Made by a program: the position numbers and the translations under genes
Notes under the pieces: model-generated
Told to the model about the DNA's origin: nothing
The model's database searches: none
Seen by the model: only the letters and a program-made list of their open reading frames with translations
Origin: Variovorax sp. PCZ-1
GTDB lineage: Bacteria > Pseudomonadota > Gammaproteobacteria > Burkholderiales > Burkholderiaceae_C
Assembly (NCBI RefSeq): GCF_018413605.1
Contig: NZ_JAHCDN010000003.1
Coordinates: 1-64,000, forward strand
DNA length: 64,000 nucleotides
Reading direction: 5' to 3'
Shown here: positions 27,358-36,093 of the stretch, piece by piece
Numbering within the stretch: position 1 is the stretch's first letter
How the letters are laid out: the number at the start of each line of letters is the position of its first letter

Positions 27358-28323
27358 ATGTTTGAATCCGTGGCACCCGCCTGGCTCTGGGCAGTGTTTA
27401 TTGTGATCGTGATCGCAGCTCTCATCATCGATTTCGTCGTGCTCAATAAACAAGGCGCACATGAAGTTGGTGTGAAGGAAGCAATCAATTGGTCCATCAT
27501 CTGGGTTGCTTTAAGTTTCCTCTTCAATGGTTTGTTCTGGTGGGCGGTGAAAGACACCACCGGAGACACCGCGCTTGCTAACGAAAAAGCGCTCGAGTTT
27601 CTCACCGGCTATTTGATTGAAAAATCACTCGCGGTAGACAACATCTTCGTCTTCCTGATGATCTTCACTTACTTTGCTGTGCCGCCCGCTTATCAAAAGC
27701 GTGTGCTCATGATAGGTATCATCGGCGCGATTGTGTTGCGCACGATCATGATCTTGATCGGCGGCTGGTTGCTCCAGCAATTCCACTGGATTCTCTACAT
27801 CTTCGGCGCGTTCCTGATTCTCACCGGCATCAAGATGTGGTGGGCGGCTGGTAAAGAGCAATCTCTTGACGACAACCCAGCGCTCAAACTGCTTCGCAAG
27901 ATCTTGCCTGTAAGCAAAAACTACGATGGCGAGAAGTTCTGGACGGTAGAAAACGGCAAGAAAATCGCTACGCCTTTGTTCATGGTGATCTGCTTGGTCG
28001 GCTTGACAGACGTGATCTTCGCTGTGGATTCCATCCCCGCGATTTTTGCGATCACGAGTGATCCCTTCATCGTGCTGACCAGTAACGTGTTTGCCATTCT
28101 GGGCTTGCGTGCCATGTATTTCTTGCTCGCAGCTGTGGCCAACAAATTCCACTTGCTCACCTATGGCCTGGCTGTGATCCTGGTCTTCATCGGAACGAAG
28201 ATGATGCTGATCGACATCTTCAAGATTCCTGTGGTGATATCTCTGCTGGTCGTCGTCGGCATCTTGGCCGTTACGATGATCTGGAGTGTGAAGACGACGC
28301 CGAAGGATGAGAAGGCTTCTTGA
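27358..28323 (+). CDS. TerC-family membrane protein, Alx-like
   Basis: A 321-residue protein of eight or nine helices. It has EKSLAVDNIFVFLMIFTYF and TDVIFAVDSIPAIFAIT, the paired Asp motifs of the Alx/TerC group. E. coli Alx is linked to alkaline pH and Mn2+ export, and sits behind the same riboswitch class. The start MFESVAPAWLW follows AAAGG; a longer in-frame reading would run through the riboswitch and is rejected. A strong terminator follows. Confidence 0.92.
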   Translation: MFESVAPAWLWAVFIVIVIAALIIDFVVLNKQGAHEVGVKEAINWSIIWVALSFLFNGLFWWAVKDTTGDTALANEKALEFLTGYLIEKSLAVDNIFVFLMIFTYFAVPPAYQKRVLMIGIIGAIVLRTIMILIGGWLLQQFHWILYIFGAFLILTGIKMWWAAGKEQSLDDNPALKLLRKILPVSKNYDGEKFWTVENGKKIATPLFMVICLVGLTDVIFAVDSIPAIFAITSDPFIVLTSNVFAILGLRAMYFLLAAVANKFHLLTYGLAVILVFIGTKMMLIDIFKIPVVISLLVVVGILAVTMIWSVKTTPKDEKAS

Positions 28324-28341
28324 TCTTTGCTCATTCAATGC

Positions 28342-28371
28342 AAAAGGCCGAGCTTGCTCGGCCTTTTTTAC
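28342..28371 (+). terminator. Terminator after the Alx-like gene
   Basis: AAAAGGCCGAGC-TT-GCTCGGCCTTTT with further T residues. A GC-rich stem and T tract, 18 bases past the stop codon. Confidence 0.88.
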
Positions 28372-28471
28372 GTGCGCCAGAAGTTGATTACGCTTCGGAC
28401 AGACTGGCTACGGCTGGGCGGTCTGAAACAGCTTAGCTTTCAGGATAAGAATTACAAAAAAATCTTTTTTC

Positions 28472-28816
28472 TCATGCAGCTCTCGAATTTTGGGCTAAAA
28501 GTGCGTGTGCGTATCTAAGTCTTTTTGCTCTCCTGTTCCAAAAAAACGCAAAAGTAGTTTTGTACAAAAAAAAGAATACGACCAAACCAGCTAGCAGATG
28601 AAGCATAAAGATCACAAGATTAAAATTATCACTAATGTAGATCTGGTTCATCAGGTACAACATCACGCCTGTTATGGTTCCAAAAAATGGCGTGATTTTC
28701 ACAAGAACTATGTTATCGATATCAGTGTCTTTAGGTGGTCTCAACGACACTAGTGGCCACCACCCCCAATCCATGTCAGTTAGCCAGTTCATGAAATTTT
28801 CGATTGTGGTGATCAT
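28472..28816 (-). CDS. Hypothetical small membrane protein
   Basis: A 114-residue protein with Trp-rich N-terminus (MNWLTDMDWGWWPLVSLRPP), two hydrophobic helices (about residues 42-58 and 66-92), and an Arg-rich C-terminus (FFWNRRAKRLRYAHALLAQ). The region is more AT-rich than its surroundings. No good ribosome site is seen before the ATG. I do not recognise a family. The pattern of helices and charges makes it a plausible gene. Confidence 0.55.
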   Translation of the reverse strand: MITTIENFMNWLTDMDWGWWPLVSLRPPKDTDIDNIVLVKITPFFGTITGVMLYLMNQIYISDNFNLVIFMLHLLAGLVVFFFLYKTTFAFFWNRRAKRLRYAHALLAQNSRAA

Positions 28817-29082
28817 GTGTTGAGTACCCTGTTATGGACGCGCGTATCTGTTGAATTGATTTTATAAAGCAGCAAACCAGATGCAAAGCAGAAACTCTTA
28901 CTCCTACATAGCTTTTGTAGAAACATTGAGTATTTCAATCGGAAATTTTTTGGAGGGCGTGCGGAGATCGTCTTCGAATCACCGAGGTCTCAATCGCGTG
29001 TGTTTTCAAAAAGATTTCTGAGGCAAATGCCAGATGGTAGGCCGCAGGTGCAAAAGATTGAGTGAAACGGTTAGTGCACCAA

Positions 29083-29108
29083 CCCTTCGACAAGCTCAGG
29101 GTGAACGG
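29083..29108 (+). repeat. REP-like half site
   Basis: CCCTTCGACAAGCTCAGGGT then GAACGG: one arm of the palindrome present in full at 32568-32617. Downstream of the last transporter gene. Confidence 0.75.
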
Positions 29109-29115
29109 AACAGGC

Positions 29116-29160
29116 CACTATGAATTCAATAGCATCTTGCGCAGTATCTATGCCGGCGGA
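29116..29160 (+). repeat. Repeat family, copy 5 (intergenic)
   Basis: CACTATGAATTCAATAGCA then TCTTGCGCAGTATCTATGCC and GGCGGA. Near full consensus, 28 bases past the livF stop. Confidence 0.85.
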
Positions 29161-29187
29161 TAGCTAATTTCGCTTATAAACAAGCGA

Positions 29188-29901
29188 TCAAACACCCAAA
29201 TGCTGCTCAAGAATCTCTGGCTTGGCGATGAGCTCGGCGGATGAGCCGCTGAAGACGACTTCGCCTTTTACCAAGATCACGTTGTTGTCTGTGATTTGGG
29301 TGACGTGTTTCCAGTTTTTATCGACGATGATGGAGCTGATGCCGCTTTGTTTGATCTCGCCGCAGATGCGCCAGATTTCTTTGGCGATCAAGGGGGCGAG
29401 GCCTTCGGTGGCTTCATCGAGAATGAGCACGTCGGGGTTGGTCATGAGGGCGCGGCCGATGGTGAGCATTTGCTGTTCGCCGCCGGAGAGTTGCTGGCCG
29501 CCGTGGTTGAGGCGCTCTTTGAGTCTTGGGAAGGTTTCTAGGACGCGCTCGTACGTCCAGTCTCTCTGCCCTTGCGTGCCTGCGCGAGCTGCCATCTTTA
29601 GATTTTCAGTGACGCTTAAATTGGCGAAGATGCCTCGGCCTTCGGGCACATAGGCGATGCCCATTTGTGCGACTTCGAAGGTGGGCTTGCCGAGCATGCT
29701 TTTGCCTTTGATTTCGATCGCGCCTCGGGCGGGTGGCACGATGCCCATGATGGATTTGAGCAGGGTGCTTTTGCCCATGCCGTTGCGCCCCATGAGGCCG
29801 ATGGTTTGGCCGCGCTGCACGGTGAAATCTATGCCGCGCAGGATATGGCTTTGGCCGTAATAGGTGTGCAGGCCGCGAGCGGAGATGAGGGCTTCGCTCA
29901 T
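29188..29901 (-). CDS. livF: Branched-chain amino acid-type ABC transporter ATPase
   Basis: A 237-residue ATPase with Walker A GRNGMGKSTLLKSI, signature LSGGEQQMLTIGRAL and Walker B VLILDEATEGLAP; EGRGIF is typical of LivF. It powers uptake with LivG. It is the last gene of a five-gene minus-strand operon and directly follows livG with no gap. The substrate of this HAAT-family system could be branched-chain amino acids, amides or aromatic acids; sequence alone does not decide. Confidence 0.93.
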   Translation of the reverse strand: MSEALISARGLHTYYGQSHILRGIDFTVQRGQTIGLMGRNGMGKSTLLKSIMGIVPPARGAIEIKGKSMLGKPTFEVAQMGIAYVPEGRGIFANLSVTENLKMAARAGTQGQRDWTYERVLETFPRLKERLNHGGQQLSGGEQQMLTIGRALMTNPDVLILDEATEGLAPLIAKEIWRICGEIKQSGISSIIVDKNWKHVTQITDNNVILVKGEVVFSGSSAELIAKPEILEQHLGV

Positions 29902-30660
29902 TTAATGTTCTTCCCCGAGATATGCAGCTTGCACGCCTGCGTCTGCGCGAACGACTTCTGGTTTATCGCTCGCAATCACTTGCCCATTGACCATCACGGT
30001 GAGGTGATCGGCCACGGCGAACACGGCATCCATATCGTGCTCGACCAAGAGCATGGCGTGATCTACCTTTAATTTCAGCAAGAGCTGCACCATGCGCTCG
30101 GCCTCGGCTGTGCCCATGCCGGCGAGTGGCTCATCGAGCAGGAGCACTTGCGGCTCGGTGGCGAGCGTCATGGCGATTTCTAGCTGGCGCTGCTCGCCGT
30201 GGCTGGCTGCGCCTGCGATTGTGCTGCGGCGCTCGGTGAGCAAGGCCAACTCCATCGCACGCTCTGCTCTTGCGTTCACTGCGGCTTGCTTGGAAGCATT
30301 AGAGAGCCAGCCGAGTGGGTTGAATGCGAAGGGTTGATTGCGCGATTGCGCGGCGAGGCGGATGTTGTCCCAGACGGTGAAGCTGCGGAAGATGTTGGTC
30401 TTTTGGTAGCTGCGGCCTAGGCGCTGGCGGGAGATTTTTTCTGGGCTCCAGCCTGTGATGTCTTGCCCTGATAGATGCACTGTCCCAGAGGTGGGCGGCA
30501 AATCGCCGGAGAGCAGATTGGCGAGCGTGGATTTGCCTGCGCCGTTCGGCCCGATCACGGCATGCAAGCGGCCTTGCCAAAGATCGAGGCTGACTTCATT
30601 GACGGCTGCCAAGCCGCCGAAGCGCTTGGTGAGGTTTTTGGCAGAAAGGATGGCTGTCAT
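29902..30660 (-). CDS. livG: Branched-chain amino acid-type ABC transporter ATPase
   Basis: A 252-residue ATPase with Walker A GPNGAGKSTLANLLSG, the LivG-type signature region ASHGEQRQLEIAMTLA and Walker B LLLDEPLAGM. The SHGEQRQLE form of the signature replaces the usual LSGGQ, as in other LivG proteins. The start overlaps the livM stop by four bases, so the pair is translationally coupled. Confidence 0.93.
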   Translation of the reverse strand: MTAILSAKNLTKRFGGLAAVNEVSLDLWQGRLHAVIGPNGAGKSTLANLLSGDLPPTSGTVHLSGQDITGWSPEKISRQRLGRSYQKTNIFRSFTVWDNIRLAAQSRNQPFAFNPLGWLSNASKQAAVNARAERAMELALLTERRSTIAGAASHGEQRQLEIAMTLATEPQVLLLDEPLAGMGTAEAERMVQLLLKLKVDHAMLLVEHDMDAVFAVADHLTVMVNGQVIASDKPEVVRADAGVQAAYLGEEH

Positions 30661-31667
30661 TTCTTTTCATCCTTTTTCGCCAGCCATTTAGACACCAGCC
30701 CCAAGATGCCGCGTGGCGCGAGAATCACCAAGGCAACAATGAACAGCCCCATCCACATTTGCCAATGTTTGCCGGTTTGAAAATTTCCGAAGGCAGGCAA
30801 ATCTTTGAAGAGATGCAGCAAATATTCAAACGAGAACGCGCCGATGGCCGCGCCCGCAAAATTGCCCATGCCGCCCAAGATGACCATCATGATGGCATGC
30901 GCGCTCATATGAAAGCCCATGAGCTCGGGATTGATGAAGCCGGTTTGCGCGGCCCACAAGTAGCCTGCCAAGCCAGCGAGTGCGCCCGCAAGCGTGAACG
31001 CGGCGAGCTTGTGGGCGAAGGTGGCGAAGCCCAGAGCGCGCATGCGATGCTCATTGGCGCGGATGCCTGCGAGAGCGCGGCCAAAGGGCGAGAAGAGCAG
31101 GCGGCGCAAGAAGGCATACACGCCGACCATGCAGACCAAAGTGAAATAGAAGAAGACGCGTTTGTTTTCTAAATCAAAAATTCCAGCGTTGGGTTTGAAA
31201 TTCAAATACGCGCCATCTGAGCCGCCGAGCGTGACGCCGAACAAGACTTTGTTGTCAAAGAAGATGAAATACATCATCTGCGCGAAAGCCATGGTGACCA
31301 TGATGAAGTAAATGCCATGCGTGCGCACCACGAAGAAGCCGATGATGCAGGCGACCAAGGCTGTGGCGGCGAGCGCGAGCGGTAAGCTCCACCAGAGGCT
31401 GATGGCTTCCGACGATGGCGTGATAAAGGCCAGCGCATAGCCCGCAAAACCGAAGAAGGCCGCATGCCCGAGCGAGACGAGGCCAGTGACGCCTTGCAGG
31501 AGATCCAAGCTCATCGCAAAGATGGCCATGATCATCATGCTGGTGATGAGGCCGATGGTGTAATCCGCGCCGAAGATGGGCACGCCTGCGAGCGCGATGA
31601 CGGCTAGCGCGAGCAGCACATTGACGCTGCGCGGCAAGATTTCTAGATTGGCTTGTGGTGCAGACAT
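30657..31667 (-). CDS. livM: Branched-chain amino acid-type ABC transporter permease
   Basis: A 336-residue membrane protein with eight or more helices. The conserved loop GRALAGIRANEHRMRALGF, which contacts the ATPases, is intact (about residues 205-225). LVSLGHAAFFGFAGYALA near the N-terminus and MMVILGGMGNFAGA are LivM hallmarks. It follows livH by nine bases. The C-terminus is Lys-rich (LAKKDEKK). Confidence 0.93.
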   Translation of the reverse strand: MSAPQANLEILPRSVNVLLALAVIALAGVPIFGADYTIGLITSMMIMAIFAMSLDLLQGVTGLVSLGHAAFFGFAGYALAFITPSSEAISLWWSLPLALAATALVACIIGFFVVRTHGIYFIMVTMAFAQMMYFIFFDNKVLFGVTLGGSDGAYLNFKPNAGIFDLENKRVFFYFTLVCMVGVYAFLRRLLFSPFGRALAGIRANEHRMRALGFATFAHKLAAFTLAGALAGLAGYLWAAQTGFINPELMGFHMSAHAIMMVILGGMGNFAGAAIGAFSFEYLLHLFKDLPAFGNFQTGKHWQMWMGLFIVALVILAPRGILGLVSKWLAKKDEKK

Positions 31668-31676
31668 GACGTGTTG

Positions 31677-32540
31677 TTAGGCTTTAAACAAGCCTTCTGG
31701 TTTGTAGAGCAACACAAGCGCCATCAGCATATAAACCAACATGCCTGAGAACTGGGGCAGCAGCACTTTGCCGAAGGTATCGACAAAGCCAACAAGCAAT
31801 GCTGCAATCAGCGCACCGCGCACAGAGCCAATGCCGCCGATGACGACGACGACGAAACACATGATGAGTACCGAGCCTCCCATGTTCGGGTACACGCTCG
31901 AGATCGGCGATGCGATCATGCCTGCGATGGTGGCGAGGCCCACACCGAGCGCGAACACCAAAGAGTGAATCAGCTTGATGTTCACACCGAGCGCTTCAGT
32001 CATCTCGCGGTTAAATGCACCCGCGCGGATTTTCATGCCGAGACGAGTTTTAGAAATCAGGAAATACAAGCCCAGCGCGAGAACGATGCAAACGCCGCTG
32101 ATGAAGAGGCGATAGATGGGATACGAGAGATTTTCAGTCAGCTGAATGCCACCCGCGAGCAGCGCGGGAATCGTCACGCCATGCACATCATCGCCCCAGA
32201 TCATGGAGCGGGCTTCTTCAAAGATGTAGATCAGGCCAAAGGTGAGCAGCACTTGATCCAAGTGATCGCGGTGATAGAAATGTTGGATTAACAGCTTCTC
32301 AAGCAAGAGTCCGAAGACTACGGATAACGCTGTGCCGAGCAAGATAGCCAAGGTGAGGCTGCCTAGCTGCAACGAGAGCGACCAAGCGAGATAAGCACCC
32401 AACATATAAAAACTGCCATGCGCGAGATTCACTACGCCCATGATGCCAAAGATCAGCGTGAGCCCGGCGGCCAGCATGAAGAGTAGCAGGCCGTATTGCA
32501 CGCTGTTGAGCAGCTGGATGAGGAAGTTGGCGAAATCCAT
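31677..32540 (-). CDS. livH: Branched-chain amino acid-type ABC transporter permease
   Basis: A 287-residue permease with the family motifs FGIMGVVNLAHGSFYMLGAY near the N-terminus, RAGAFNREMTEALGVN (coupling loop) and VVVIGGIGSVRGALIAALL near the C-terminus. It pairs with LivM. It is separated from the binding-protein gene by about 100 bases that hold a strong REP hairpin, which may protect the binding-protein message. Confidence 0.94.
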   Translation of the reverse strand: MDFANFLIQLLNSVQYGLLLFMLAAGLTLIFGIMGVVNLAHGSFYMLGAYLAWSLSLQLGSLTLAILLGTALSVVFGLLLEKLLIQHFYHRDHLDQVLLTFGLIYIFEEARSMIWGDDVHGVTIPALLAGGIQLTENLSYPIYRLFISGVCIVLALGLYFLISKTRLGMKIRAGAFNREMTEALGVNIKLIHSLVFALGVGLATIAGMIASPISSVYPNMGGSVLIMCFVVVVIGGIGSVRGALIAALLVGFVDTFGKVLLPQFSGMLVYMLMALVLLYKPEGLFKA

Positions 32541-32567
32541 TGGGTAACTTGTGATTCAGTACCCATC

Positions 32568-32617
32568 CCGTTCGGGCTGAGCTTGTCGAAGCCCTTCGAC
32601 AAGCTCAGGGCGAACGG
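32568..32617. repeat. REP-type palindrome between binding-protein and permease genes
   Basis: CCGTTCGGGCTGAGCTTGTC-GAAG, a two-base loop, then CTTCGACAAGCTCAGGGCGA-ACGG. Arms of 24 bases with 22 pairing. Such a hairpin between a binding protein and its permease recalls the malE-malF REP. Confidence 0.9.
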
Positions 32618-32641
32618 ATCATTATTAAAACCTTAAAAAGA

Positions 32642-33829
32642 TCAGCCCATCTTGCAGCCAGCGCCCGAATCTTGCACGGCTTTGGCGGCGATACCGATCA
32701 CTTTATTTTCCTTGCCTTCGACTTTGCGCAAGTAGATATCTTGAATCGGATTGTTGGACTTGCTCATGGTCCACTTGCCGCGCGGGCTGTCTATTTTTGC
32801 GTTTTGCATGGCGGCATACAGGGCTTGCTTGTTGTTCAGATCACCTTTGACGGCGTTTGCACCTTGCACCAGCAGCAGGCCGGAGTCGTAACCTTGCACC
32901 GCATACACATCGGGCTGGCTCTTGAAGGTCTTGGCATATTCCAAGCGGAAGCGACGATTGGTAGCCGTATCTAACGAATCGCTGTAGTGCATGGCGGTGA
33001 TGATGCCTTCTGCGGCTGGGCCAGCGGCATCGAGCACGCCTTCGGTGAGGAAGCCAGAGCCATACAGGGGAATGGTTTTGTTCAGACCAGCAGCAGCGTA
33101 ATCGCGGATGAACTTGGCTGCACCGCCGCCTGCGAAGAAGCAAGCCACTGCGTCTGGCTTGATCGAAGCGATCTCTGTGAGCAGAGCTTGGAATTCGACG
33201 TTCGGGAAGGGAAGCGCCAGCTTCTTCACGATCTGGCCGCCTGCTGCGGTGTAGCTTTGCTCAAAGCCTTCCATGGCCTCTTCGCCAGCCGCGTAGCCCC
33301 AAGTGATCCACACCGCTTTCTTATGGCCGCGCTCGACCATGGCCTTGCCTAAGCCCAAAGTAGGCTGCGAATTGGTGAAACTGGTGCGGAACACATTGGG
33401 TGCACATTGCGCACGTGTGGCCACATGCACACCAGCATTGGGAATGATATTGAGCACACCGGATTCACGCGCCACGCGGTGAATACCCATTTGCACACCC
33501 GAGTGAACCGTGCCAACCAGCACATCCACTTTGTCGCGCTGCACCAGGCGCTGCGCATTCTCTACGCCTTTGGCGGGATTGGATTCGTCATCGACCTTGA
33601 AATACTCGATCTCACGGCCACCAAGCTTGCCGCCTTGCTCGTTGATCGCCATGCGGAAACCGTTTTCAATCGCTACGCCGAGCTGGGCAAAGGTGCCGGT
33701 GTAGGGCAGCATCAGGCCGACGCGGATTTTGTTAGATTGCGCTCTTGCGATCTCAGGCAAGAACAAACCAGTAGAAGCCGCGCCGATGGCAGCGGCAGAA
33801 CGGGTCAAAACCAAACGACGTGTACTCAT
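32642..33829 (-). CDS. livK: LIV/HAAT-type ABC transporter substrate-binding protein
   Basis: A 395-residue periplasmic binding protein. The start ATG at 33829 has AGGAG seven bases upstream. The signal region MSTRRLVLTRSAAAIGAAS is twin-arginine-like and cleavage near ARAQS is probable. The mature part opens KIRVGLMLPYTGTFAQLG, as in the periplasmic-binding domain of LIV proteins. It is the first gene of the operon. The C-terminus has a Cys (GAGCKMG). The ligand is unknown. Confidence 0.92.
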   Translation of the reverse strand: MSTRRLVLTRSAAAIGAASTGLFLPEIARAQSNKIRVGLMLPYTGTFAQLGVAIENGFRMAINEQGGKLGGREIEYFKVDDESNPAKGVENAQRLVQRDKVDVLVGTVHSGVQMGIHRVARESGVLNIIPNAGVHVATRAQCAPNVFRTSFTNSQPTLGLGKAMVERGHKKAVWITWGYAAGEEAMEGFEQSYTAAGGQIVKKLALPFPNVEFQALLTEIASIKPDAVACFFAGGGAAKFIRDYAAAGLNKTIPLYGSGFLTEGVLDAAGPAAEGIITAMHYSDSLDTATNRRFRLEYAKTFKSQPDVYAVQGYDSGLLLVQGANAVKGDLNNKQALYAAMQNAKIDSPRGKWTMSKSNNPIQDIYLRKVEGKENKVIGIAAKAVQDSGAGCKMG

Positions 33830-33992
33830 CACCAACTCCTAGTGTTAACTGTTCATAGATCACATGATCTTAACGGGCAAGACTTGTTTGCGAGGGCAGT
33901 GTTTTCCATTTGATACGGTGCGTGAGCGTGAATATTGCTCTTGCACCAAATTAATAGAAGCAACGATTATTTAAATCTAAAGTATTTTTTAA

Positions 33993-35273
33993 ATGCCGTC
34001 AAGCGAGTTGACCCGCGCATTCGAAAAAGAGCGCCATCATGCCCGACAATCACGGCTCTTCATGACCCTTGCTTCTGCTTCCTCTTCCACCAGCCTGCTC
34101 CCCCTAGAGCTCCGCGCCAGCTTTTCTTTGGCCAGCATTTTTGCCATGCGCATGCTGGGGCTGTTTTTGGTGCTGCCGGTGTTTGCGCTGGAGGCGGTGA
34201 AGTATCCGGGTGGAGATGATCCCGCACGCGTGGGCTTGGCCATGGGGATTTACGGGCTCACGCAAGGCATTTTGCAAATTCCGTTTGGCATGGCTTCGGA
34301 TCGCTTTGGGCGCAAGAAGGTGATATTGATTGGCTTGCTGATTTTTGCATTGGGCAGTTTTTTAGCCGCCTGGGCCCCAACCTTGAATTGGTTGATTGCG
34401 GGTCGCTCGCTGCAAGGCGCTGGGGCAATTTCTGCGGCCGTGACAGCACTGCTAGCAGACCTGACGCGCGATGAAGTGCGCACCAAAGCGATGGCTTTGG
34501 TGGGCGCGAGCATCGGGCTGATGTTTGCTCTGTCTTTGGTGCTCGCGCCTTGGCTGGCAACGCAAATCGGACTCTCGGGCTTGTTTGCGCTGACGGGTGT
34601 TTTGGTGATCCTTTGCATGGCTGTCGTGATCTGGGCCGTGCCACCGGAGCCTGCACTCACATCTGCGCCAAGCAGCCGCCTGCATGGTTTGAAGGAAGTG
34701 CTCACGCATGCCAATTTGCTGAGATTGGATCTCGGCGCTTTCATTTTGCACGCGGTGCAGCTGGCAATGTGGGTGGCGATTCCGGCAATGCTGGTGCAAG
34801 CGGGGCTAGCCAAAGCGGCACATTGGCAAGTGTATTTGCCGGCGGTCTTGCTCTCGTTTGTCTTGATGGGGGGCTTGTTTGCTTTGGAAGCGCGCGGGCA
34901 TTTGAAAGCCGCGTTTTTGGGCGGCGTAGGCTTGATCGGTTTGGTGCAGCTTGGGCTATGGTGGGCTTTGAATCAAGCGCCCAACATCTGGCTACTCGGC
35001 TTCTTGCTCTTTGCTTTCTTCGTTGGCTTTAACGTACTCGAGGCTTCCCAACCCAGCCTAGCCTCACGCGTTGCCCCCGCGCATGCACGCGGAGCTGCTC
35101 TTGGCGTTTACAACACCGTGCAGTCTCTCGGCTTCTTCGTGGGCGGCTTTGGCGGTGGCTGGCTAGCGAAGCACTATGGCTTTGAAGCTTTGTTTGCAGG
35201 CTGCTTTGCCCTCATGTTGATCTGGCTTGTGGCAGCTTGGGGCATGAAACCGCCTGCTCGCTCTGCGTCATAA
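33993..35273 (+). CDS. MFS transporter, DHA1-like
   Basis: A 426-residue protein with 12 helices. The motif A-like loop is GMASDRFGRKKVILIG. The start is uncertain: ATG 33993 gives a charged N-terminal extension of 23 residues, and ATG 34062 (MTLASASS) gives a more usual length. Neither has a clear ribosome site. The family exports drugs or small metabolites. It precedes ssb by about 225 bases and resembles YajR-group transporters often next to ssb in related bacteria. Confidence 0.88.
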   Translation: MPSSELTRAFEKERHHARQSRLFMTLASASSSTSLLPLELRASFSLASIFAMRMLGLFLVLPVFALEAVKYPGGDDPARVGLAMGIYGLTQGILQIPFGMASDRFGRKKVILIGLLIFALGSFLAAWAPTLNWLIAGRSLQGAGAISAAVTALLADLTRDEVRTKAMALVGASIGLMFALSLVLAPWLATQIGLSGLFALTGVLVILCMAVVIWAVPPEPALTSAPSSRLHGLKEVLTHANLLRLDLGAFILHAVQLAMWVAIPAMLVQAGLAKAAHWQVYLPAVLLSFVLMGGLFALEARGHLKAAFLGGVGLIGLVQLGLWWALNQAPNIWLLGFLLFAFFVGFNVLEASQPSLASRVAPAHARGAALGVYNTVQSLGFFVGGFGGGWLAKHYGFEALFAGCFALMLIWLVAAWGMKPPARSAS

Positions 35274-35310
35274 TGCTTGGGCTTTAACCAAAAAGAATGG
35301 CATGCAGCCG

Positions 35311-35428
35311 TTCTTTTTGAACGGAAAAGACGCGAGAAATTCGCAAAAGACGCAAAAGAAACAGCCAAATTTTGGTTTTTATTTTGCGTCTTCTGCGTAA
35401 CTTTTGCGCCTTTTGCGTTCAAAAGAAC
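35311..35428. repeat. Long imperfect inverted repeat upstream of ssb
   Basis: The left arm (TTCTTTTTGAACGGAAAAGA then CGCGAGAAATTCGCAAAAGA and CGCAAAA) is largely complementary to the right arm (TTTTGCGTCTTCTGCGTAAC then TTTTGCGCCTTTTGCGTTCA). AAGACGC/GCGTCTT units recur. This type of CGCAAAAG-rich palindrome occurs in many unrelated bacteria. Confidence 0.75.
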
Positions 35429-35498
35429 CTTGCCTTGCTATTCAAAACAGTTACAGCCCGACCACTTAAATTAGCACTGAAACACAAGGAACACACAC

Positions 35499-35990
35499 AT
35501 GGCCTCCGTCAACAAAGTCATTCTTCTGGGCAACTGCGGGCGCGATCCCGAGATTCGCTACATGCCCTCTGGCGGCGCGGTGGCCAATATCTCGATTGCC
35601 ACCACCAGCAAACGCAAAGACAAAAACTCTGGCGAGACGGTGGAAGACACCCAATGGCATCGTGTGCAATTCTTTGATCGCCTCGCCGAGATCGTGGGCG
35701 AGTATGTGAAAAAAGGCGCGCCGCTCTACGTGGAAGGCCGCTTGAAATACGGCAAATACACCGACAAAGACGGCATCGAGCGCAACACAGTAGACATCAT
35801 CGCCACCGAGATGCAGCTCCTCGGCAGCCGCCAAGGCGCGGGCTCTCCTGATGAAGGTGGCGGTGGCTACTCACGCGCACCTGCACCTGCCTCGCGCCCG
35901 CCTGCAGCTCGCCCCGCAGCGCCAGCCGCTGCTCCCAAGGCGAAGCAAGGCAGTGGCTTTGACGATATGGACGACGATATTCCGTTCTGA
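35499..35990 (+). CDS. ssb: Single-stranded DNA-binding protein
   Basis: A 163-residue SSB. The OB fold covers about residues 1-110 ([20 protein letters not shown], then [16 protein letters not shown] and [15 protein letters not shown]). A Gly/Pro/Ala linker leads to the acidic tip DDMDDDIPF, which recruits DNA-repair partners. Length is normal. The start is preceded by AAGGAACAC, a fair ribosome site. Confidence 0.97.
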   Translation: MASVNKVILLGNCGRDPEIRYMPSGGAVANISIATTSKRKDKNSGETVEDTQWHRVQFFDRLAEIVGEYVKKGAPLYVEGRLKYGKYTDKDGIERNTVDIIATEMQLLGSRQGAGSPDEGGGGYSRAPAPASRPPAARPAAPAAAPKAKQGSGFDDMDDDIPF

Positions 35991-36028
35991 TCTCGTATTT
36001 CTCACTGTTTTTAAAGCATTTATGGCAC

Positions 36029-36073
36029 TTCGCCGGCATAGAATCTGCGCAGAGTGCTATTAAATTCATAGTA
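36029..36073 (-). repeat. Repeat family, copy 6 (intergenic)
   Basis: Minus strand: ATACTATGAATTTAATAGCA then CTCTGCGCAGATTCTATGCC and GGCGAAG. The best match to the consensus, between ssb and ubiA. Confidence 0.9.
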
Positions 36074-36093
36074 TTCTGATTTAACCAAGCCAT

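Larger units (their letters stand above)
28817..29187. other. Intergenic region with two repeat elements
   Basis: A 371-base gap with no gene that I can support. It contains a half REP (29083-29108), repeat-family copy 5 (29116-29160), and a weak hairpin CGCTT-ATAAAC-AAGCG just after livF that may end the transporter operon. Confidence 0.6.

Noticed and set aside
35174-35422. A small minus-strand frame starting NAKGAKVTQKTQ
   Set aside because: It is a translation of the AAGACGC palindrome upstream of ssb. Such frames are common false annotations.
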